Source of the DNA: Voacanga thouarsii
Lineage: Eukaryota; Streptophyta; Magnoliopsida; Gentianales; Apocynaceae
DNA: 64,000 nucleotides
Direction of reading: 5' to 3'
Assembly (NCBI GenBank): GCA_026120185.1
Contig: JANUWF010000008.1
Location: 7,068,001-7,132,000, forward strand
Shown: positions 35,084 through 47,786 of the stretch, piece by piece
Layout of the letters: the number at the start of each line of letters is the position of its first letter
Position numbering within the stretch: position 1 is the stretch's first letter
Notes under the pieces: model-generated
The model's database searches: none
Seen by the model: the letters and a program-made list of their open reading frames with translations, nothing else
What the model was told of the DNA's origin: nothing
Translations under genes and position numbers: made by a program

Positions 35084-36035
35084 CAAGGAGGTATAGAAAC
35101 ACCACTAACCAGTTTGACAACATACTAGCCTCTTGATCAAAAGGAGTCAACATCTTGGAAGTGGCCACTTATCAGAAGACATCCTCAATCCAATCAAGGG
35201 TAAGAATTGATCAAGAACTTGCACGTAAAGGTGAAAAATTCCAGCTTTAATGTGCAGTTTTAAACAAAAGAAAAGGTGATTTCTTTCTTGAAAATCCTTT
35301 GGAAAAGTGTTTATTTTTACAAGATCCAAGTAAATAAAGATTAGATGAGTAAGTTCTTGATCATCTTTTATTAAAATTCCCACCATAGAACATCAAAACC
35401 AATTCCCTAGTTTCTCTTAAAAATGGCAGCAAGAGTAATTAAAAGACAAGAACAGGATTTTCAGTTTACCTCTTAGGAAATCAATGAAGGAACAGCCTTA
35501 GAGAGTTACAAGATGATCTTCAAACCTTTATGGAGTGTTAATCTTTGCCAAGAACACTGATATTCAATCAAAGGATTGTGCACAAAAGAGAAGTGACCAA
35601 AACATAATTTTCTCAAGCTTTGATGATGGATGATCGTAAGTTTCTTGAGAGAAAAATGTGATATTTGTGTGATTGAGAGGGAGGATGATTGTGTGACGGT
35701 TGAAGGGGTTTCTAAGTATATAGAACTAATTTGGTTTAGGTTTGTTTGAGGAGAAAACATCAGGGTTAGAGAGGTAGTAATGGGGAGAAAAATTAGGGAA
35801 AATTCCTATTAAATCTAGGTTTTATTTAATCAAAATTTCTCTTGATAAATCTCCTCAAATCCTATAAAGATTAGGAGCTAAGTTAGCCGATCAGGAGGAG
35901 GGAGGAAGTGGCAGCAATGAAGGAGAGGGAAATTGGGAAAATCCTAGAGGAATTAGAAGTTGATCTCTTACAAATTCCCCTTGATTTATTTCTTAATTTT
36001 CAAGTCCTACTTAGGATAGGAAATATGGATAAATG
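35084..36035. other. Unassigned non-coding stretch
   Basis: Small open frames (such as 35386-35147 and 35760-35506, minus strand) have no recognisable domain. It ends at the target duplication of the solo copia LTR. Its origin is not clear from the sequence. Confidence 0.4.
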
Positions 36036-37962
36036 TGATGCTTCGAAATCCAACAGAAACCATGCATGCACGCACTATCAATGGCAAAAATAAAACACAA
36101 AGAACAATGGAAGGTAAAAAACAATACCTATGTGCTTTGTTATTCTCTTCACCTGTGAAGAAGCCGATGAAATTACTGGAAAAGCTCCCTCGACAGATGA
36201 AGTCCCAGGGACTATCAAAACTTCTGGTTGAAAACCAGCAATCCGCCTACTTCTCCGTGGCATGAACGCGAAACACTTTGCTTCTCAGAATATTCCACCG
36301 CCTAATTTATGTCATGAAACAACTTAGGTGAAGAAAGGTTCTTCTTGATCCTTTGCTATTGATTAGCAAATCAAGAAGCCACAAGGAAAAGAAAATGAAC
36401 GAGAGAGAGAGAGAGAGGAGAAGACGACATTTTTTCTTCCTTCATGTGTTCTGTGTATTATCCTCAACAGAGACCCATGACTATTCACTCTTTGATAACC
36501 AAAACACTGGGGGTTTTGATATTTCAAAACTCCCAGAGGCTATTAACAGAAGAGGTTTGGCTTAACCTTAACTCTTCTATTCCGTGAATTAAAAAAAAAA
36601 AAAAACCCCTTTAATCTAAGCTATTGAGCCAAAAATTATTTATAATTTTCCTTGGACCCAATGAACCCAAAATAATAACTATTAATTATTTATTTCTTAG
36701 ACCTATTAAAATTACCCAATAAAAAATTAATGAGCAAAATGAACTAAAATAATTATTTAAGCCTTTTATTAACTAGTTTAGGTCTAGGTTAATTTTCTAA
36801 TTATTCAATTTGGGCTTAAGCCCTGAATAATTAATTAACCAATTAAACTAGATAATAAATTTAATTTCCCTCATTCTTTTATTTTATTTCAGTCCAAAAA
36901 TAAATTAGACTTCGTGAATAAAATAAAATTATTTTTATTATTGAGACCATTTTCTCGACCTAAAATTAATTAGGACTTACGAGCTATTCCGATGACCAAA
37001 AAACACATCAACTTAGCTACTAAAATGACCAAAATACCCTTACTATATAAATAATTGTATTTTGCATTTTAAATACTTCATAATATCATCATAAGAAAAT
37101 ATTGACCCCAAGGATAATGTTGCGTTAGCTATGTCTTCGACCTACAGGTAAAATGATTAAAATACCCCTCTACATAGTGCCATGCATTTAGAAAGGAAAG
37201 AGTGTACTAACACATTTCTAAAAGACATCTACCATCCTTAGGCTTCTAGTTTAATGATCCACGACTTCTTGAAATATTTTCGCTTTCCAAGAGAGCCATT
37301 CTAAAGCCAATATCCAAGTCATGTTCCCCAAGACCCTAGATAATTAAATCATTCGGACAACCATAAGGGTCAATATAGTGTAGACACTATATTGTACAAG
37401 TCTGTCTTGACTAACTAGTTACATATATCCAACAAACAAGTATATTGGTCATTCTAAAGAATCTCAACTATAGTATATCAAAGTATATACTTCCAGCTTC
37501 ATCAGACCACCAATTCATTCTCAAGCTGTAGAATACAAGTCCATGCTGTAGTAGTAGTCTAGATTTTTATCACATAATACTTTTAGAAACCACTATTACA
37601 TGTCTTATTCTACGTATTTAAAATACTCTTATGTTATGAAATGAGAAGACTATTAATTAGCTAAAGGTAAGCTATTCCCTATTTAGAATTCATAACACAA
37701 TAACATTCCCATGATAAGATTCTCATTCTCATCATCTGGTTAAGAACAGTAGTTTATGTGTTAAGTATCTCACAGTTCATACCTTATTGTGAAAGACCTC
37801 TATTCACATGAACCATTTACTTAAATATAATGAATCTTTTCTAATGAAAATTGTGCATAAATATAAAGAAGATTTCACAAATAATTTATGAGAAAAATAC
37901 TTTTATTGATACAAGTTAAAATTACATCAGAAACATAGTCTAAGAGGGCATACATCCCAACA
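36036..37962 (-). mobile_element. Solo LTR of copia family B
   Basis: On the minus strand it starts TGTTGGGATGTATGCCCTCT at 37962 and ends at 36036. Exact 5-bp target copies AAATG flank it (36031-36035, 37963-37967). At 1927 bp it has the same length as the 5' LTR of the complete family B element (61088-63014) and aligns with it throughout, including the CATGAACGC...CTTCTCAGAATATTCCACCGCC block. No internal region remains. Confidence 0.92.
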
Positions 37963-37979
37963 AAATGAAAGGCTGATTT

Positions 37980-38404
37980 TGTAACACCCCATTACCATAA
38001 GCCCCGATAGGTCAAGGATATTGCACTGTCTAAGTGACAAGAGGTCATTATAATACGATAACTAAATAACAAAATTCTAGAAACATAAATAAACTCTGAA
38101 AATAAATATCTATTACAAGGCTTAGAATAAATACATAAGTTCCCAAATAAAAATATCCAAATAAACATCCATGACATATCTAAATACAAAATAAATGAAT
38201 TCCAAGATAACATCAACATTATTCTCTTCAGTCTTGAATCTATTCACCTTGCACATTTATAAATGTTTAGGTAATCACCTTGAACACATACGTAAATTTG
38301 TATTCGTATGCAATAGTTATATAACATGCCTAAATGCACAGGTATTCATACTTAATGGATGCTATGCTTCCCAAATCTAGGTATGTTTAGGGTAAGGTGT
38401 TACA
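37980..38404 (-). repeat. LTR of the broken Ty3/gypsy element E (3' LTR)
   Basis: This 425-bp unit has inverted ends TGTAACACC...GGTGTTACA. A polypurine tract (AAAAGGGGAAGAG on the minus strand, 38417-38405) lies immediately upstream in element sense, preceded by AGGAATTTCGGGGGCAAAATTC, the usual tail of plant Ty3/gypsy polyproteins. This identifies it as a 3' LTR in minus orientation. Confidence 0.75.
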
Positions 38405-39271
38405 CTCTTCCCCTTTTAAAAGAATTTTGCCCCCGAAATTCCTCTAGCCTCATACCTTGTATTATCTCTGAATATTTCTTATGCATCATTTTCCTTTGAT
38501 TCCTACGTGATGTCCTGGATGTCATGATGCTCTATGCAGGTAGTGTCGCTATTCCTATAAAACAAACACCAACGTATCTATCTTCAAATCATGTGCAAAA
38601 TAATTCACTTCATGCGGCTTAAAATTTTTTTATTAGAAATATGCAACTTCCTCATTCTCTCGCATACACAAATACTAAAAGTTGCTTTGCAAATCCAAGA
38701 AGAATTGAAAGGAACATAAAATAGAGAAAAATTTCAACAACAAGCAAAAAAAAAAAAAAATGTGATGATTAAGAGACATCAAAGAGTAAGGAAGTACTAT
38801 TGAAACAATGGATTGTCGAAAAGGTCATTATAATTGATGAATACCATACACTTTCATTGAATGGAATGGAGAAGTCCTTGAATATACAAGTCTTAGAAAA
38901 AGAAGAAGAAGTGCATTTATAGGAAGTAACAGGAGGCATTGAACAGAAACATGAGTATAAAAAGTCAATAACATTTGGAAAAGAAAAAAAAAAAAGAGGC
39001 TTCAGTAGAATAAAGTACAACAATAACAAAAGACTAAAGAGGTTGAGAAAATGGTATTATTAAGATTTGGTAGAAGAAAAGGAACTAGAAAAAGGAAGCA
39101 CAGGCCAAGATATGCTAAATTAAAAAGAATGAAGAAGAATATAAAGTAGATGTAATAAGCCCAATAAAGCAAGAATTAGGAAGCCAACCCGAAGATGTTA
39201 TAGGGAAAAGTTAAGTATAGTGTTGATGGATTTCATGAGAAGCAATTTTGAACAATGAATAAGGTGATGAC
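38405..39271 (-). mobile_element. Ty3/gypsy element E, 3' internal part up to the insertion of element C
   Basis: It lies between the polypurine tract and the target site of element C. Apart from the polyprotein tail near 38420-38445 I cannot read integrase here; only about 860 bp is present, so most of the integrase region is missing or unrecognisable. Confidence 0.45.
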
Positions 39272-40692
39272 TGATGCGTCAAATTTGGGTTATAAAAATA
39301 ATGCAATTCTAAGTCCATTCTCAATCAATTTTTAATTAAAACATTAATCCTCAAATCACACATATGAGTAAGTGTACTCATCATTAAGCATAATAAATAA
39401 GTAATTAACGAGTATCGATCCTCAAGGAACAACTCCCGTTATTTATTTCTCATTCACTATTTAACTGACCAATTAAAATGATAAAGAATAAAGGTAAAAA
39501 TAAAGATTAAAAAATACATATAACTCTAGGAGAGAAAAACATGTAATTAGATAGATATTCTTGAAGACATAACAATGAATCATTTAACAATTATTATAAT
39601 TAATTATTATCTTGATATCATGAAGGAATAATGTAGAATCCACTCTCTCTCGAGTTATGACTTCACTATCTCCTAATTAATTTAATGGACATCTCTATCT
39701 TACTAAAACAACTAAAAGATTCATAAAACACAAACCCTTGATAATTATCCCTATCCCTAGGTGATAAAGGCACGAAATTCATTAATTTCTCTATCTCTAG
39801 GTGAAATCATCAACATTTGATTACTGAAATTCTTAACTTAATATCTCTCTCGAGTTGGTTAAGAAAATAAAATTAGACTTGAGCAATTAAAACTATCTCA
39901 TAACCTCTTTCTCAAGTTAATTAGAAGAATGGTCCAATCTCATCAATTTATCATTAAAAACAAGTAATTAAATACTAAGAATAGTAATTAATTGAACAAA
40001 AAAGTAAACTAATTCAGCATCACAAATCCAAGAGTAACATCCAAATACAATAAAAACATTGATTTTGTTATTTGTTCAAGGGAAAAAAAAAAAAGATAAA
40101 GGTTTTAGAATGAACTCATAGGCAAGCCCTCTTTTTCCTCCCTTGAAGACTCTCTTGAAATAATGCTCTATGAGTGATGAATTACTCTTTTAATGAATGA
40201 TTTTAGCTTTGATCCTTGAACTCATATGCCTTTCATCAACTCTTCTTGTTTATATAGGCCTCTTTGTTGCTAAAAAAATGTTTCTTAGAAGTTCTGGGTC
40301 GAGTACAAGTTGGAAACTACAAGACTTCTTAGGAAATTTTCAATTTGCTCGCAAAAGGACTCTAGACGACAAAGGTCAATGCCAGTTCACTTCCTCTAGG
40401 CCGGTGCTAGGTTAAGTCTGGAAAACCATGATTTCTCTACTTTTTCCTCTATTTTGTCCTGTTTTTCTAGAGTTGGGCCAGCACTGGATCTTCTTCACTA
40501 GGCTAGCGCCTGTTCAAGTCTGGAAATCCATCGTTTAAACTTCAATTTCATCATTTTTTGCTCAAAATCACCATAAACACTTTCCATAGGCAAATTATCA
40601 AATAGGAAGGGAATTGGATAATTATTAAATCTATATTATCTCAAAATAACCGCAAATAACTAGATAAATATAGGTGAAATTAGACCCTATCA
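39272..40692 (-). repeat. 3' LTR of element C
   Basis: It starts TGATAGGGTCTAATTTCACC at 40692 and ends GACGCATCA at 39272 on the minus strand. A TATA-like TATATAGG block lies near 40250. Repeated GC-rich words such as GGCCGGTGCTAGG and GGGCCAGCACTGG (40390-40510) interrupt the AT-rich sequence. Confidence 0.85.
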
Positions 40693-42179
40693 CATTCTCA
40701 CACACTAAAGCCTTTGTCTGTCCTCAAGCAAACACTCAAGACAAGGCAAACTAACACAACTATTTCAACATAAGTCCATCCATAATAAAGCCACAATTTT
40801 CCTTCAACCTTGAACAAAGCTTGTCTTTAATCAACCTTTTAAGAAAAACTTTTGCAATAAACCAAACATCTCCAAGGCTCTCAAAATTAAACAAGCTCAT
40901 ACTCAGTACAAAAAAAGTATTCCACATTCTAAGCTAAAATATAGTCAAGTCATACAAGTCAAGTCGTTTAACTAACTTCAAGCATCATATAATCAAATTT
41001 GCATAACCTCAAGTAGCAAAATAAGGAAACACTTCACTTTTTTCTTCTTTTGAAGATATAGGAAATTGATAGCTTTAAGTGAATGGATTTCTCTTCATTC
41101 ACCGTATTAACCCCCTTATAGTCATCCTTTTTTTTCTTCTTTCATTCTCTTTCGCTTTTGGGATAGCTTCAAGAGAGTGCACCGAACAATACTTGCTACT
41201 TCTCTCCATATTGACCCCCTTTTCAATAGAGAACTTCTTTTCTTTTAATTTTTTTCCACAAATAACAACATTTTCTCTGCACTCATGTTTTCTTTAAAAG
41301 ATATGCGCTTTGCATGTCCAGACCTCACTATCCTTATTCACAACTCAAAGTTAAAGCAAATTTAAACACCATGAAACAAGAATTAATCGACAACTTTCCC
41401 TATATTTCATCATATTATCCATATTCAAACTTAAGGAATGGAATAAAATTCAAATACTGAAACATAACCAAGGTTAACTTAAAATTTCAAGACTTAGCAA
41501 TACTCAGCTTAATACACATGTGTACTTTAATAAAATCCAACCAATTGAATGACAAATCCCTATCTAAAGTTAAAAAGAAAATCAGAATCTCATCATAAGC
41601 AACCAAGCCAATTTCATGCAAAAATTGAAAAAATTATCCCAAATAGCTTCAAAATTTTCAAGAAGTTTCAAAATGCACTTGATGAAAACATTATCTCCTT
41701 CCCCACACTTAAATTAGACATTGTCCTCAATGACCCAAAATACAAGAATAAAGCCTAACCAAAGGACTAAGAAAAATAAGAGGGGAAAAAGATAAGAAAA
41801 AGAAATATTTTCCATAATCAACCAAACACACACAAGAGTTGAGTTCTATTTGAAGAGCACGTTTCCTTGAGTAATGATGAGTCAGCTAAACAAAATAACC
41901 AAAACACACATAAAACCAAAAAAAGAAACCAAACATAAAAATAAAAACAAAGACAAAATAGAAAATCCTAGGAAAGGTCATGGAAATGTAAAGAGAAAAA
42001 CAATGCTAAAAGTGATCAAAGGAGGATCTAAATCATTAGCCTTCTTATCATCATCATCATCCGCAGCTTGGCTAGTAGAATCTCTTCCCATCTGGCTAGG
42101 GAACTGCTGCATCAATGCAGTCAATCGCTGCTCCTAAGCATCCTGCTGTCTATGAATATCAGCTATAGAATCTCTAAGC
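40693..42179 (-). other. 3' non-coding interior of element C
   Basis: AT-rich sequence between the protein remnant and the 3' LTR, with pyrimidine tracts (41100-41290) and purine tracts (41760-42010) but no readable frame. The CACTTAAATTAGACATTGTC block near 41705 also occurs near 980 in the left-edge element. Confidence 0.55.
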
Positions 42180-43264
42180 TAGAGAAGAATAGTCATCTGA
42201 GTTTTCATCCCGAGTCTAAGCTGCTCCATTTTGGTGCACATCTCAGCCTCGAACCTAGCACTAGGCCATGATCTCGAACTATTGGCACGTGCTCGAGGCT
42301 GTGGGGGCTGCTTTTCCTCACCATCCGAAGGTATCTCCTTCTCTCTGTGGTACTGGACCTCAAATGGTCCCATCCAACATCTCTTTCTCTCTCTCATGAT
42401 CCTTATACCCGCACTGAATCAGTGTATGCTCAGTCACTACATCTTTCTCAGTAATGGTCTCAGTCAACTCTCCATCACAACTCACTCCAAAAACCTAAAG
42501 GATACGCATGATCACCAAAGGAAAAACAAAGGCCTTGGAGGAAAGGTGAGAATAGACTACATCCCTCATGGTTTGGACAATCAAGGGAGTGAGGGGAATA
42601 GGCTAACTATCTATCATCCTAGAAAGGATGTCTATATCAATAACTATAGCCTCATTGAATCCACTAGCCTTAGGCACAACATTGAACTCAAAAGTATAGA
42701 TGAGTGCTCGTAGCTAGGCCTAGAGATCATTGTTCGAGAAATTACTAGGAGAAGCAATGGGTCCTTTGCTATGCATACCTAATCCTTGACGGCTGTTAGT
42801 AAAGCTCCACTGAGGATAAGAGATAATCCTCTGATTGTGATGGTCCACAACTACCCAGTGTCCGTCATTGTTAACACTTAGAATAGTAGCTAATCTAGTT
42901 CTATCAAACTCAATGGGAATCCCTTTAACCATAGTAGATATAGTCTCCAAGTTATTCTTTTTCTTGTCCTGCATATGGCATAGAATTTCTTGACTAGCAC
43001 AGGACAATAAGCTTCTTGAAGTCTAATAATAGCTTCCCATCCCAATCTCCTAAACATGGTAAATAACTAAAGAGAATTGTCAAGGGATGGCTTGAAGGTC
43101 TTTTCTACTATGATCTTATTATTCACATGGCTTTGGTACAAGATTTGACAGGTAGTCTCAACAAACTGGGTAGGATGTGCAAAAAATGACTCAAAAGAAG
43201 GAGTAGAAGAAGATGAGGATCTGGACCTCTCAGAACGTGGACCTATCCCTCTTGGTCTAGGCAT
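42180..43264 (-). pseudogene. Putative plant transposon protein (PF20167-like) in element C, frameshifted
   Basis: The start ATG at 43264 gives MPRPRGIGPRSERSRSSSSS, then a VVEKTFK-like segment. After a stop near 43067 the reading continues in other frames: GWEA..., a YPVLVK-FYA-like segment, VKGIPIEFDRTRLATILSVN, DHHNQRIISYPQWSF, an ALIYTFELNVVPKASG-like segment, and an Arg-rich tail with CTKMEQLRLGMKTQ ending at 42180. The (V)GIPIEFD...ILGV core resembles the plant transposon-protein domain often found in non-autonomous gypsy-type elements. Its function is unknown. At least two frameshifts and two stops break it. Confidence 0.6.
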
Positions 43265-43984
43265 GATATGATTTTCCAAAGAAAAGATAAGACTAGAGAA
43301 AATGAGTAGACCACAATTCACAATAACACCACAACCCTTAATACAAACACAACTCTTAACCAAACTCACAAATCAATAAATACCCAACTCCACAATTTCA
43401 ACACCAATTTAACTCACCAATCCTACTCTCCTCAACATGCCTGTAATGAAAGCACAATTCCACAATCCAAGCATAATATTAATAAGAGTTTTCAATGCGG
43501 CAATGAATAATCAACAATAGAGATTATGATCAACGTAAGAACCATCTAATCATTTAACCTGGAGAATGTAGCAATGTCATAAATAATATACTACCACAAC
43601 AAACTTAATCGAAGCATAAAGAATTTACTTTTTCAAGGACAAAAACAATATCAAGAAAATTATGCCAAAATAGCCATATGGATATCCAAGCATGAATTAA
43701 GATAAAAGAAATAACATCACTAAACATTAACCTATGCTATTCCATGCACAATGGATTCACAAACTTAATTAATCCCAATCAAATAAGCAAAATTATTGAT
43801 TTTAGGCAAAAAAATAAGGCCAAAAAAAAAAAAAAAAGAACTCCATATTCAAAATTGAATCATAAAAATGAAAGAAAAATAATACCACTTTGTTCTCCAA
43901 TATATGGGCAAATCTAATGCAGAGCAATTGAAGAAATCATGCACAAATCAAGTGGATTGGAAAGTTGGGTTGTGAAGAAAATAA

Positions 43985-44844
43985 AATTAACCTTTTTCTC
44001 AAGTTAGTTCAGAAAATAAAATTAGACTTGAGCAATTAAAACTATCTCCTCACTTCTTTCTCAAGTTTATTAGAAGAATGGTCCAATCTCATCAATCTCA
44101 TCAATTCATCACTAAAAATAAGTAATCAAATACCAAGAATAGTAATTAATTAGACAAAAGACTAAACTAATTCAATATCACAAATCTAAGAGTAACATCC
44201 AAATGTAATAAAAATATTAAGCTCATCATTTTTCTAGGAAAAAGAAGACAAAGGTTTTAGAAAGGACTCATCGACAAGCCCTATTCTTCCTCCCTTGAAG
44301 ACTTTCTTGAAACAATACTCCTTGAGTAATGAATTCCTCTTTTAATGAATAATTTCAGCTTTGATCCTTGAACTCATATATTTTTCATCAACTCTTCTTA
44401 TTTAGATAGGCCTCTTAGTTGCTAAAAAAAATTTCCTAAAAGTTCTGGGCCTAGTACAAGTTGGAAACTACAAGACTTCTTAGGAAATTTCCAATTCTGC
44501 TCGTAAAAGGACTCTAGACCAACAAGGGCTGGCACTTGTTCACTTCCTCTGGGCTGGCACCGGGTCAAGCCTGGAAAACCATGATTGCTTTACTTTTTCC
44601 TTTATTTTGTCCTATTTTTCCAGAGCAGGGCCGGCGCTGTTCTTCTTCACTAGGCTGGCGCTGGTTCAAGTCTAGAAATCCGTCGTTTAAACTCCAATTT
44701 CATTAATTTCTACTCAAAATCAACATAAATAATTTCCACAAACAAAATATCAAATAGGAAGGGAATTATCTAGTAATTGAATCAAAAGTATCTCAAAATA
44801 ACCTCAAATAACTAGAAAAATATAGGTGAAATTGGGATCTATCA
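43985..44844 (-). repeat. Truncated 5' LTR of element C
   Basis: It matches about the first 860 bp of the 3' LTR, including AGACTTGAGCAATTAAAACT and the GGGCTGGCACCGGG words. The segment that should follow (to the LTR end and primer site) is missing at 43980, so the element can no longer prime reverse transcription. Confidence 0.85.
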
Positions 44845-44849
44845 ATGAC

Positions 44850-45929
44850 GGTTATTGTATACTGCTTAGTTTTGAGAGAGAGTTCACGATAATAACAAAA
44901 GGTGAAGGAGAAAAGTTAGTAAGAAGAAGCTCAAAAGAAAGAAGACAACGGTGAGATGAGAAAGAATGAGACTTTATTTAAGAAAATTACCAACATAGCT
45001 CCCATTCCTCTTTTACTGCATTCATGTGTAAGGCATAAATGTCCCTTCTTCAAGCAGGGTAAGTAAGTTGCAAATATGAGTTTTCTCTTAAGTTTCTTGA
45101 AAGCTCCTTTTAGAGTGTATCCTTTCGCCATTACTCGAGTCAGGGCAACATAAGGGTCAAAAACCCCTTGAATGAGATAACGGTACTATCTTACTAATTT
45201 TTAGAAACTTCTAATTTTTGTGACAGAATCAAATTACTTCCAATTGGTAATATTCTTTACTTTAAATAAGTTAAATATAATTCCATCCTTAGTTACTACA
45301 TGTCTTAAAATAAAACTGTGCCTAATCAAAATTCGCAACGTAGTTGTGTGTAAACCTAGAGCAATAGCATGATGAACCAAAAAGTCTCCAGGACTTCTGC
45401 AATCACCGACCTTATAATAGAAATCAAGAGTTAATCCTTACCAACTTGATCTTGTTGCACTTGACAACAAACATGCACGAACCATTTCACGAAGTATATG
45501 TCCGGATAGTCCAAAGTTTCGATAATTAGCTCTCGGCCGTCTGATACTAAATTAGGCAAAAAGTTTATGCTCCCTCAACTTTTTTAAATCCAATTTCAAA
45601 TGCTCTGCATGCCCTCCAAGGCTTTTAGAATATATTAAAATGTCATCTATAAAGATCACCACGAACTTATATAAGAAAGATCACGAAAAATCCTATGCAT
45701 TTACTCCATAAAAGCAGCAAGGGTACTTGTCATCCCGAATATCATCGATACAAATTCATAATGTCTATTCCTAGTGTTAATCGAAATCTTTGGTGTATCC
45801 TCGTCTTGGATGCACTCTTAATAATAATATCTGTGTCCCAAGACTAGCAGGATAGTAACATTCATTCTTGATGGTCAAACTGTTCAATTCTCTATAGTCT
45901 ATAGATGACTTTAAATTCTTTTTCCTACA
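44850..45929 (-). pseudogene. Ty3/gypsy element E reverse transcriptase/RNase H, left part
   Basis: Read on the minus strand: KKNLKSSIDYRELNSLTIKN at about 45920-45860, then a stretch like the TKTAFRTRYGHYEF region in decayed form, and the catalytic [16 protein letters not shown] at about 45670-45620 with both catalytic Asp present. [14 protein letters not shown] follows, then ILRHVVTKDGI and RSF-KLVR-YRYLIQG at about 45340-45150, and an RNase H start (ECSKRGMGAML) near 45020. Several stops break the frame. The rest of the RT lies on the other side of element D (50927 onwards). Confidence 0.85.
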
Positions 45930-46961
45930 TGATAGGAATCTATCAAAGTAATATGCTAAAGCTAAAGAAAGGGAATGGAATTACAAGCACACTTCATCGC
46001 ACCTTGAAAGAATCCAAGACATGGAGGCTTACAAGGGATAATTTAAGCAAAACTAACGAACAAGCCAAGGAACAAGAAGAGTATGAAGAGATGGGTGCCA
46101 AAGAAAAGGCCAAAGAAAGTCACATTTGCCCAATAATTTTTATGGAAGGCCAAAAAAGCACAAGAGGAGGCTGAAAAGACAAGAAAAGTAGGGTGTGCGG
46201 AGACCAGAATACACCTGATGGCGGGTCCACTAGTACACTTGGTGTGAGTCCACCTTGGATCAAATTGTTCTATTTTTATATCACACCTGGTGCCGCGTCC
46301 ACTAGTACACTTGCCTCCAGGTCACTTCGGGCATAGCCTTATTTTGTTGATTTTTCTTATTTTGTTTTCAATTTAATTTTCACGACTTTTAATATGTAAA
46401 AGGAATATTTTGGACCTTTAAAAGGCTTGAATGACTGAGATTTTATCTCATCTTAGTTAGGTTTAGATGTTTATATATATGGTATTATAACATTTTAAAT
46501 ATAAATTGGATATCATTATTGAGATCAAAAGATACTCTTGAGAGAGTTTTTTTGAAGATTCTTCTATAAAGGCCAAAACCAATCTTAGGATTCTATTACT
46601 TGCCTTTGATTTGAGTGTATAAATTCCTAATGATAGATCAAACTAACATATCAAAATAGAATATTAGTTTTTTACTAATCTAAGGGTCTAGAGTAAAAGT
46701 TAACTTTGGTTGCCTAGTTCATCTTCTTCAAGTGTTTTTGGTCTTTAGTTAGGTTGAGGGTTCTTAGGTATGAATTAGCAGACTTGATTCTCATTTCTAG
46801 AGTTCTAAGTTCTTTATTTTGGCTTAGGGTCCTAGTATATGAATTGGGTATCTTACTTCTTCACAAAAAATCACTGTTTTAAGCTCTTAATTAGGTCTTG
46901 CATTTTATCCCAAATTTAGCCACGAAATTCATTGAGAAATTACCCTCGCAAGATCATATCA
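45930..46961 (+). repeat. 5' LTR of element D
   Basis: It aligns with 49968-50926 from end to end, including AAAGGCTTGAA.GA.TGAGATTTTATCTCA and the CACCTGGTGCCGCGTCCACTAG / CACCTGGCACCAGGTC words. The two LTRs differ by many substitutions and short indels, so the insertion is not recent. Confidence 0.93.
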
Positions 46962-47786
46962 AATATTTTGGCATCAGAGAGAGGAAGCTTTAATTCTTAT
47001 CAAAGCTTAAAGGCATTACACAAGGCTTCAAACATAGTGAATCCCATAACTCAAAATTGTGCTACAAAAAGGTCAATTTTTCTTTGATTTTTCTTGTGTT
47101 TTATATGTAAAACTTGTGGCTTGTTGATAGTATAATGATTGGGGATTGCAAATTTCTTTTGATTGTTGATTTTAGGGGCTAAAATTGCTTAAAATTTTTA
47201 CTATATCTTAAGTTCCAAAAAAATTGCCTGCAAAGTATTTGATATTTTGCTTGAATGAACTTTTCACTTAAAATTGTGGCTAAAAATTTTATCATTTCAA
47301 ATATTTTGGGGATATTGCTTGTCCATTTGAGATCATCTTAGTTGATAAATTTTTGTCTTTACTCTTGAATGCTATATTCCTTGAACTCCTAGTGTTACAT
47401 TGAAAATTCATGTTAGGTCTTGTCCATTCACCCATTTCCTAGTCAATTTTGTTGAGCTTCTTGAATTCATTAAATTTCCTTGATTGATATAAACTCCTTG
47501 AGGCTCGTTGATGTGTGTTGATCAACTTCTACCATTAGTCAACTAGTTGGTTGTCCTTAGAGAGTTAGTGAACTTGTCAAAGTTTAGACTAATTCATAAG
47601 TAATTAGGGAGACTTTTGTGGGAAGAACTTGTTGAGCACTTGAGTGAATTGAAAAAGGTAAGAGAGTGAGTCTATTTCCATAAAAGCCAAAGAGAGCTAA
47701 ACATGAGAGTGAGTGCAAACATGTAAAAGAGTGTTTGTGAGGAAATTATTTCTTCTATCCAAACCTTCCAAGTAAAATCCCACAAA

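Larger units (their letters stand above)
39272..44844 (-). mobile_element. Gypsy-type LTR element C without pol, inserted in element E
   Basis: The ends are TGATAGATCC (minus strand, at 44844) and GACGCATCA (at 39272), flanked by exact copies of ATGAC (39267-39271, 44845-44849). The 3' LTR is 40692-39272 (1421 bp). The 5' LTR keeps only its first ~860 bp (44844-43985); the rest and the primer site are deleted. The 3.3-kb interior encodes one plant-transposon-type protein (42180-43264) and a long non-coding part, with no protease, reverse transcriptase or integrase. The LTR is related to those at 3130-4593 and 63661-64000. Confidence 0.88.
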
